Assembly (NCBI GenBank): GCA_039805865.1
Contig: JBDLTI010000061.1
Coordinates: 1 to 10,602 of the forward strand
Direction: 5' to 3'
DNA length: 10,602 bases
DNA from: Fluviibacter sp039805865
GTDB taxonomy: Bacteria > Pseudomonadota > Gammaproteobacteria > Burkholderiales > Rhodocyclaceae
Shown here one piece after another: positions 5,546 through 10,602 of the stretch. The notes under the pieces are model-generated. The model was not told the origin of the DNA. It saw nothing but the letters and a program-made list of their open reading frames with translations, and did not search any database. Position numbers and translations under genes: made by a program. Positions within the stretch are counted from its first letter, which is position 1, and every line of letters starts with the position of its first letter.

Positions 5546-6245
5546 ACGCACACATCACCAATATATTGCCCAGGTGCTCAGCCTGTTGGATAGCGATCTA
5601 TTAAGGGCACACCATTGTTACTTTGGTGGCGGCACCGCGATCGCCTTGAAATATGGCGAGTATCGCGAGTCGGTTGATATCGACTTTCTGGTGTCAGACC
5701 TCGCCCATTACCGCCAGCTACGATTGTTGCTTTCCGGACGCGCCGGCATCAATGCAATCTTGAAGCCAGATCAACAATTGGTTTCGCAGACGCGTGACAT
5801 TCGCGCAGATCAGTACGGCATTCGGACCACCCTGGCCATTGCGGATCACGCAATCAAATTCGAGATTGTTCTAGAAGGTCGAATCCATTTAGAAGCGCCT
5901 GGCACAACCGACCAGATCTGCCATGTCTCAACCCTCACAACTCTGGATATGGCGACGAGCAAGCTCCTCGCTAATTCGGATCGATGGGCCGATAGCGGTG
6001 TCTTTAACCGGGATGTTATCGATCTCGCGATGATGCAGCCATCAACAAAATCGTTGCGTCTTGCCATTGCCAAAGCAGAAGAGGCCTATGGCGCAGCAAT
6101 TCAACGAGACTTGCTTAAAGCCATTACTCACCTTCAGGAAAAAGAAGGTTGGTTGGACCGCTGTATGCAAGCCATGTCTGTTTCCGTACCTAAAGCCGTG
6201 CTCTGGCAACATATCAAAGCCTTAAAAAGATGCTGTACAGTTTGA
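5538..6245 (+). CDS. AbiEii-family nucleotidyltransferase toxin (module 2)
   Basis: A 235-residue nucleotidyltransferase of the AbiEii/DUF1814 type. The glycine motif FGGGTAIAL (29-37) and SVDIDFLV (45-52, metal-binding Asp47 and Asp49) mark the catalytic fold. KFEIV (107-111) is a likely third catalytic strand, though its acidic residue is Glu109. The second half carries DMATSKLLANSDRW (137-150) and RDVIDLAMM (158-166), a family pattern. It probably modifies RNA or another acceptor with a nucleotide, as known for MenT-like relatives; substrate unknown. The start is GTG 5538, with GGAG (5525-5528) 9 bases upstream and an 8-base overlap with the antitoxin gene. Its stop is 21 bases before the ridA start. 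It shares little beyond catalytic motifs with the module 1 toxin, so recent duplication is unlikely. Confidence 0.82.
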   Translation: MFERTHHQYIAQVLSLLDSDLLRAHHCYFGGGTAIALKYGEYRESVDIDFLVSDLAHYRQLRLLLSGRAGINAILKPDQQLVSQTRDIRADQYGIRTTLAIADHAIKFEIVLEGRIHLEAPGTTDQICHVSTLTTLDMATSKLLANSDRWADSGVFNRDVIDLAMMQPSTKSLRLAIAKAEEAYGAAIQRDLLKAITHLQEKEGWLDRCMQAMSVSVPKAVLWQHIKALKRCCTV

Positions 6246-6266
6246 TCGATTGAACAAGGAACCCAT

Positions 6267-6659
6267 ATGACCACCTTTAAAACTCCCCGCACCATCATTG
6301 CTACACCGAACGCGCCTGCCGCCATTGGCACCTATTCGCAAGCGGTCAATGCCAACGGTACGGTGTATCTGTCTGGCCAGATCGGTCTGGATCCAAAAAC
6401 TGCCGAGATGGTCGATGGTATTGACGCACAAATCGTTCAGGTTTTTGAAAATCTGAAAGCTGTTACCGAAGCCGCTGGTGGTTCGTTGAACCACATTGTT
6501 AAGCTAAATGTCTTTCTAACGGATCTCGGCAACTTCGCCAAAGTGAACGAAACCATGGCCAAGTACTTTAGCGAACCGTATCCGGCACGTGCCGCCGTGG
6601 GCGTAGCCTCGCTGCCGCGTGGCGCGCAAGTGGAAGCCGATGCCGTGATGGTGCTGTAA
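6267..6659 (+). CDS. ridA: RidA family 2-iminobutanoate/2-iminopropanoate deaminase
   Basis: A 130-residue RidA (YjgF/YER057c/UK114) protein, full length. It hydrolyses reactive enamine/imine intermediates made by PLP enzymes such as threonine dehydratase, working as a cytosolic trimer. Visible hallmarks are GTYSQAV near residue 21-27, VYLSGQIGLDP (33-43), and PARAAVGVASLPRGAQVEADAV (106-127). The last contains the catalytic arginine (Arg108, corresponding to E. coli Arg105) and the conserved Glu123. The residue matching the reactive cysteine of E. coli RidA (Cys107) is alanine here, as in many homologues. AAGGA (6256-6260) lies 6 bases before the ATG. It is followed after 46 bases by recG, a gene order common in proteobacteria. 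Confidence 0.95.
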   Translation: MTTFKTPRTIIATPNAPAAIGTYSQAVNANGTVYLSGQIGLDPKTAEMVDGIDAQIVQVFENLKAVTEAAGGSLNHIVKLNVFLTDLGNFAKVNETMAKYFSEPYPARAAVGVASLPRGAQVEADAVMVL

Positions 6660-6705
6660 GCAGCGCTGCGATTATTGAAACGATAGCCACGCAGGGGATT
6701 CGGGC
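6660..6705. other. ridA-recG gap with a perfect 10-base palindrome and recG ribosome binding site
   Basis: Directly after the ridA stop codon is GCAGCGCTGC (6660-6669), a perfect palindrome without a loop. It is not followed by a U-tract, so it is unlikely to end transcription. AGGGG (6693-6697), 8 bases before the recG ATG, is the likely ribosome binding site. No promoter stands out. Confidence 0.4.
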
Positions 6706-8769
6706 ATGACCGCCAAAAAACCTGCTGTGGCCAAGCCCGGCAAATCATCGACCGGCATTGCCGCTGGCCTGGAGAAACTGGGGCTGCGACGGCCACTAGA
6801 TTTTGCACTACACCTGCCGCTGCGCTACGAAGACCAGACGCATGTAACGCTGCTGGCTGAAGCGCCCGCTGCCGGGCCAGCGTTATTTGCTATTAAGGTG
6901 CGTGCAGTTACGGTGGCGTTCCGGCCGCGGCGCCAGCTGGTGGTACAAGTAGAAGATGACAGCGGCCGAGCGAATCTGCGCTTTCTGAATTTTTACGGCA
7001 GCCAGACCAAACAGTTTGAACGCGCCCGCGATGAAGATCTGACGCTACATGCCTGGGGCGAACTGAAGCCGGGCTATCTGGGCCCAGAGCTGGTGCACCC
7101 GACTATCAGCAAACCACCCGAAGACGCTGCAGACGAAGCACCAAGTGACACGCTCACGCCTCAATACCCAACGACTGCCGGGGTATCGCAAGCCCAACTG
7201 CGCACCCGCATTGGTAAAGCGCTGAAGGATCTGTCGCTCCCAGAGACCTTGCCTCACACCGAGGACTCGCGTCACCTTCCGGGTTTGAATGACGCACTCC
7301 GCTACCTGCATGCACCACCACCGGATGTGAATTTATCGGCACTGAATGGTCGATCTCATTTAGCCTGGCAACGCATCTGCCTGGAAGAACTGGTGGCGCA
7401 GCAATTATCCTTACGCAAGGCGCGTCTGGCACGTCGACAAAAGGGCGCACCGGTTTTGCGCGGCAATGGTTCTTTGACCAACGCGTTGATCAAGCGCCTG
7501 CCCTTTGCACTAACCCATGCCCAGGAGCGCGCTTACGGCGAGATCTGTGCCGACCTGAACCAGCACTTTCCCATGCAACGTTTATTGCAGGGCGACGTGG
7601 GCAGCGGCAAAACCATTGTGGCAGCGCTCGCCGCCTGCCAGGCGATTGAAGCGGGCTACCAGGTAGCCTTTATGGCCCCGACCGAATTGCTGGCCGAGCA
7701 GCATTACAACAAGCTGGTTGAGTGGCTCGTGCCTTTGGGCATCAAGATCGCCTGGCTATCTGGCAGCCAGAAAAAATCGGAACGAACCGCGCAATTATCA
7801 GCAGCGGCCTCGGATGCAAACTTGGTGGTCGGTACGCACGCCCTATTTGAAGACGCGGTAGATTTCTCCAAGCTCGGGCTGGTGATTATTGATGAGCAAC
7901 ACCGCTTTGGCGTTGCACAACGTCTGGCGCTTCGAGAAAAAGGGAATAACCCGCATCAGCTGATGATGTCGGCCACGCCCATTCCCCGCACGCTGGCCAT
8001 GAGTTATTTTGCCGATCTGGATTGCTCGGTGATTGATGAATTACCGCCCGGCCGCACGCCGATTCGTACCCGCCTGATTGCGGATACCCGACGCGACGAT
8101 GTGATTACCGCGATACGCAACGCCATTGCCGGTGGCGAGCAGTGCTACTGGGTGTGCCCGCTGATTGAAGAATCTGAAACGCTGGAATTGCAAACCGCGA
8201 TTGATACGCACGCCCTGTTAACCGAAGCGCTACCGGAATACCAGGTGGGGCTCGTGCATGGTCGCTTGAAGGCCGATGAAAAGATCGCCACCATGCGCGC
8301 CTTTGCCGAAGGCACACACCATCTACTGGTGGCCACCACCGTGATTGAAGTGGGTGTGGATGTGCCCAATGCCAGCCTGATGGTGATTGAGCATGCCGAA
8401 CGTTTTGGCCTGGCACAGCTGCATCAGTTACGAGGGCGCGTCGGCCGTGGCGCACGCGAAAGTAGCTGCATTCTGATTTACGGACAGCCCCTTTCTAATA
8501 CAGCCAAAGAGCGGCTACGTATTATTTACGAGAACACCGATGGCTTTGAGATTGCCCAGGCCGATCTGCAACTCCGTGGACCGGGCGAACTGGTGGGAAA
8601 ACGACAAAGCGGTGTGCCGATGCTTCGCTACGCCGATCTGGAACGCGATGCTGACTTGATCCCGACTGCCCAGAAAATTGCAGACCTGATGCTGAAAGAA
8701 ACGCCAGCATTAACCGAGCTGCATATGGATCGCTGGTTCGGGCATGCCGAGGGATTTCTTAAAACTTAA
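6706..8769 (+). CDS. recG: ATP-dependent DNA helicase RecG
   Basis: A 687-residue superfamily 2 helicase, near the usual length of about 690. It remodels stalled replication forks and branch-migrates Holliday junctions. The order of parts is normal: N-terminal helical region with LHLPLRYED (36-43), wedge/OB domain (about 50-150), helicase domain 1 with Walker A GDVGSGKT (296-303), APTELLAEQH (324-333), the DEQH box in IIDEQHRFG (394-402) and SATPIPRTL (422-430). Helicase domain 2 has LVHGRLK (516-522), ATTVIEVGVDVPNA (543-556) and QLHQLRGRVGRG (571-582). The C-terminal TRG-type translocation region (about 610-640, DLQLRGPGEL) is intact. It lies 3 bases upstream of the permease gene, so the two are probably co-transcribed. 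The first 17 residues, rich in lysine, alanine and proline, are likely disordered. No defects seen. Confidence 0.97.
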   Translation: MTAKKPAVAKPGKSSTGIAAGLEKLGLRRPLDFALHLPLRYEDQTHVTLLAEAPAAGPALFAIKVRAVTVAFRPRRQLVVQVEDDSGRANLRFLNFYGSQTKQFERARDEDLTLHAWGELKPGYLGPELVHPTISKPPEDAADEAPSDTLTPQYPTTAGVSQAQLRTRIGKALKDLSLPETLPHTEDSRHLPGLNDALRYLHAPPPDVNLSALNGRSHLAWQRICLEELVAQQLSLRKARLARRQKGAPVLRGNGSLTNALIKRLPFALTHAQERAYGEICADLNQHFPMQRLLQGDVGSGKTIVAALAACQAIEAGYQVAFMAPTELLAEQHYNKLVEWLVPLGIKIAWLSGSQKKSERTAQLSAAASDANLVVGTHALFEDAVDFSKLGLVIIDEQHRFGVAQRLALREKGNNPHQLMMSATPIPRTLAMSYFADLDCSVIDELPPGRTPIRTRLIADTRRDDVITAIRNAIAGGEQCYWVCPLIEESETLELQTAIDTHALLTEALPEYQVGLVHGRLKADEKIATMRAFAEGTHHLLVATTVIEVGVDVPNASLMVIEHAERFGLAQLHQLRGRVGRGARESSCILIYGQPLSNTAKERLRIIYENTDGFEIAQADLQLRGPGELVGKRQSGVPMLRYADLERDADLIPTAQKIADLMLKETPALTELHMDRWFGHAEGFLKT

Positions 8770-8772
8770 GCT

Positions 8773-10155
8773 ATGACAACGTCTAACGAACTCGCTAAAG
8801 ACACCCTGGGCACTTTTGAATCGATCATCATGGGCATTGCTGGCACGGCACCTGCCTTTAGTGTTGCTGTCACCGCCGCCACCATTGTTGCTTCAGTCGG
8901 CGTGCTCTCTGTCGGCAGTATTCTTTACTGTGGCCTCATTATGTTCGGCATTACGCTCGCCTTTATTCATTTGAGCAAGATCACGCCGAATGCCGGCGCG
9001 GCCTATGCCTGGGTGGGCCATGTCTTTGGATCTTATTGGGGCTTTTTTGCCGGATGGGGCCTGCTCGTGGCGTCGGTGTTTTTTATGGTGTCGGCCACTA
9101 TTCCAGCCGCTACATCGACTCTGGTGTTAATTGCGCCTAGCTATGTAGAAAACACGGATTGGGTCACGGCCATTGCCGCCGTCTGGCTGACGCTTGTGAC
9201 GCTAGTCGTCACGCGCGGTATCAAGCATTCAAGTTACACCCAACTGATTTTAACGGTGTTTGAAAGCGGCATTCTCATCGCCTTGATTGTTGGCGCCTTG
9301 GTATATTTTGGCAAGAATCCCGCCCATAGCCCGTCTTTTATCTGGGTCTCTCCATTTTCTTTTTCCCCGCAAGTTTTTGCGACCGGTGCCCTAACGGCCA
9401 TTTTCTTTTTCTGGGGTTGGGATGTCACCATGAACCTCAGCGAAGAGAGCAAAGCGGCAACGGCAGGCAAGACCAGTTCTGCAGGCAAAGGCGCATTCTG
9501 GTCTGTTTTAAACATGATGCTGTTTTTTACGATCATGATGGTGGTGATTCTGATTGTGTTGACTGATCAAGAGATTGCTAACGCTGATACCAACGTACTC
9601 TTTGCTGTGGCCAGCAAGCTATTCCCAACGCCCTGGAATTATTTGGCGGTTTTTTGCACGATTGTCAGCACAGTCGGCACCATTGAAACGCAAATATTGC
9701 AGTTCAGTCGCAGTATGTTTGCTATGGCAAGGGATGGCATGCTGAATCCCGTTTACGCGCGTATTCATGCAGGATGGCAAACGCCGTGGGTGGCCACTTT
9801 GGTGATCTGGTTGCTGGGCATGCTTCTATTGTTTACCTCTTCATACATGCCTTCGGTTAAAGAAATTCTGGCCAGCTCCATTCTGGCGATTGGCTTCCAG
9901 ATCTGTTTCTACATGAGCTTGGCGGGCTTTGCCTGTGCCTGGCATTACCGTTTCAAGTTCCGTTGCGGCGTCACCCAGGCAATAACTTATGTGCTTTGGC
10001 CGCTATTGTCTGGTGTTTTCATGGTGTTCATTGCGGTCTATAGCATTCCTACCTTTGATTTAATTACGAACCTACTGGGCGCCGGTGGACTGCTGATTGG
10101 TTTTATTCCGTTGTTTCTCAATCGACGCACAGCCAGATTTAGCTCGAAGCCTTAG
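8773..10155 (+). CDS. APC-superfamily amino acid permease
   Basis: A 460-residue inner-membrane transporter with about 12 hydrophobic segments, beginning near residues 17, 47, 86, 131, 157, 200, 243, 286, 336, 366, 404 and 430. The substrate-binding unwound stretch of helix 1 is GIAGTAPAFS (21-30). Helix 6 carries WGWDVTMNLSEES (214-226), and the loop after helix 8 has FSRSMFAMARDGMLNP (311-326), both signatures of the APC (amino acid-polyamine-organocation) superfamily. It should import an amino acid or amine by ion coupling; the substrate cannot be told from sequence. The start is only 3 bases after the recG stop and no clear Shine-Dalgarno precedes it, so it may be translated by coupling to recG. 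No terminator is visible in the 26 bases after its stop. Confidence 0.9.
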   Translation: MTTSNELAKDTLGTFESIIMGIAGTAPAFSVAVTAATIVASVGVLSVGSILYCGLIMFGITLAFIHLSKITPNAGAAYAWVGHVFGSYWGFFAGWGLLVASVFFMVSATIPAATSTLVLIAPSYVENTDWVTAIAAVWLTLVTLVVTRGIKHSSYTQLILTVFESGILIALIVGALVYFGKNPAHSPSFIWVSPFSFSPQVFATGALTAIFFFWGWDVTMNLSEESKAATAGKTSSAGKGAFWSVLNMMLFFTIMMVVILIVLTDQEIANADTNVLFAVASKLFPTPWNYLAVFCTIVSTVGTIETQILQFSRSMFAMARDGMLNPVYARIHAGWQTPWVATLVIWLLGMLLLFTSSYMPSVKEILASSILAIGFQICFYMSLAGFACAWHYRFKFRCGVTQAITYVLWPLLSGVFMVFIAVYSIPTFDLITNLLGAGGLLIGFIPLFLNRRTARFSSKP

Positions 10156-10181
10156 GTCATTTACAGGTAAAATCGTTGGCT

Positions 10182-10532
10182 ATGCTTTTGCACCGCCAGA
10201 CTATTCACTTACCCATCGCCCGATTAATGCTTGCGTTGGCGCTCGTCTGCGCGCTGCTCTCTACCCAGTTTGTTCTGAATCGTCACGTTGTTGAACATGC
10301 TGCATTACCAACGCTTGCCGCTACGCAAATCGATAACGAATCCGGCATGCCAGATGGCCCGAGCTGCCTGACTTGTCTGGAACATCAGGCACACGGCGCT
10401 GCCTTAATCGGAAAACCTACCGTCATTCTGGTGGATGGCATCAGCCCCATGCAGGCTCAGGCGCTGCCGCCCAACACACCTTATCTGGCACCTGAACGCG
10501 CCCGCCAGCGCGCACCACCCGTTCTTTCCTGA
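10182..10532 (+). CDS. Small membrane-anchored or exported protein with a CxxCxxH motif, function unknown
   Basis: A 116-residue protein I cannot name with confidence. Residues 13-30 form a hydrophobic signal or anchor segment, followed by NRHVVEH (33-39). Next is a loop with Cys62-Leu-Thr-Cys65-Leu-Glu-His68 and His71, and then a proline- and arginine-rich tail. Clustered His and Cys after a signal segment suggest possible metal binding outside the cytoplasm. I recall short proteins of this style encoded upstream of outer-membrane metal receptors, but cannot verify this. The ATG at 10182 is chosen over the in-frame TTG at 10176. The ribosome binding site is weak (AGG at 10165-10167, rather far upstream). 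TAAAAT (10168-10173) could be a -10, but no -35 stands out. Confidence 0.65.
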   Translation: MLLHRQTIHLPIARLMLALALVCALLSTQFVLNRHVVEHAALPTLAATQIDNESGMPDGPSCLTCLEHQAHGAALIGKPTVILVDGISPMQAQALPPNTPYLAPERARQRAPPVLS

Positions 10533-10549
10533 ATCGTTTGATATCTAAA

Positions 10550-10573
10550 GCACCGTAGCCAGTACTGCGGTGC
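10550..10573 (+). terminator. Hairpin downstream of the small CxxC protein, possible terminator or leader structure
   Basis: A 9-pair stem with one U-G wobble: GCACCGTAG (10550-10558) and CTGCGGTGC (10565-10573) around a 6-base loop CCAGTA. It begins 17 bases after the stop at 10532. The following bases (GTTGTCGTATATTT) are only moderately U-rich, so this is a weak candidate for an intrinsic terminator. It may instead be part of the 5' leader of the next gene. Confidence 0.35.
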
Positions 10574-10588
10574 GTTGTCGTATATTTC

Positions 10589-10602
10589 AGGAAGACGTTT
10601 AT
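10589..10602 (+). promoter_or_regulatory. Ribosome binding site of a gene starting at the right edge
   Basis: AGGAAG (10589-10594) is a strong Shine-Dalgarno. The window ends with AT at 10601-10602, exactly 6 bases further on, so a G as the next base would complete an ATG start codon. This suggests that a plus-strand gene begins at 10601. Its product is not visible. Confidence 0.5.

Noticed and set aside
4260..6260. Possible flanking direct repeat (GATTGATCAA near 4260 and GATTGAACAA near 6249) marking insertion of the TA block
   Set aside because: Nine of ten matching bases over 2 kb is expected by chance, and the left copy lies within the dacB coding sequence.
1..10602. CRISPR arrays, tRNA/rRNA genes, insertion sequences or prophage genes
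   Set aside because: No regularly spaced repeats, no cloverleaf or rRNA segments, and no transposase, integrase or phage structural genes are visible on either strand.

Overview
The window reads as a chromosomal segment of a proteobacterium, most likely a betaproteobacterium. RecG (with the N-terminal LHLPLRYED segment), the S13-family DacB and the WaaG-like glycosyltransferase all look betaproteobacterial, and base composition looks moderately GC-rich by eye. This placement is a judgement from protein style, not from a search. Gene density is very high: no stretch of 300 bases lacks a gene, and most neighbours are separated by fewer than 60 bases or overlap.

Layout. (1) Positions 2-1250 (+): a toxin-antitoxin (TA)-like pair, an XRE helix-turn-helix protein cut by the left edge followed by an AbiEii-family nucleotidyltransferase. 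(2) Positions 1258-2873 (-): a GT4 glycosyltransferase of the LPS-core type and, upstream of it in the same operon, a small putative lipoprotein of unknown function. (3) Positions 2884-4296 (+): dacB, a penicillin-binding protein 4 type carboxypeptidase/endopeptidase, divergent from the lipoprotein gene with only 10 bases between start codons. (4) Positions 4320-5019 (+): vapBC with its own promoter and dyad. (5) Positions 5023-6245 (+): a second XRE-AbiEii pair, preceded by a nearly perfect 46-base dyad that overlaps a good sigma-70 promoter. (6) Positions 6267-10155 (+): ridA, recG and an APC-family amino acid permease in tight series. (7) Positions 10182-10532 (+): a small membrane-anchored or exported protein with a CxxCxxH motif, then a hairpin and a ribosome binding site that points to a gene starting exactly at the right edge.

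How the genes fit together. The core genes are envelope functions (LPS core sugar transfer, peptidoglycan trimming, a lipoprotein) and housekeeping (RidA enamine/imine deaminase, RecG branch-migration helicase). Three TA-type modules are packed tightly between them. The two XRE-AbiEii pairs share gene order and HTH style, but their antitoxin C-terminal regions and toxin bodies differ, so they look like independent acquisitions rather than a recent duplication. The two modules whose upstream regions are inside the window each carry a dyad over the promoter, which is what an autoregulated TA operon would show.

I do not see a clearly new multi-gene system. The most informative items are the paired XRE-AbiEii modules, the 46-base operator-like dyad with a start codon almost on top of the predicted transcription start, and the unusually compact divergent and convergent junctions.
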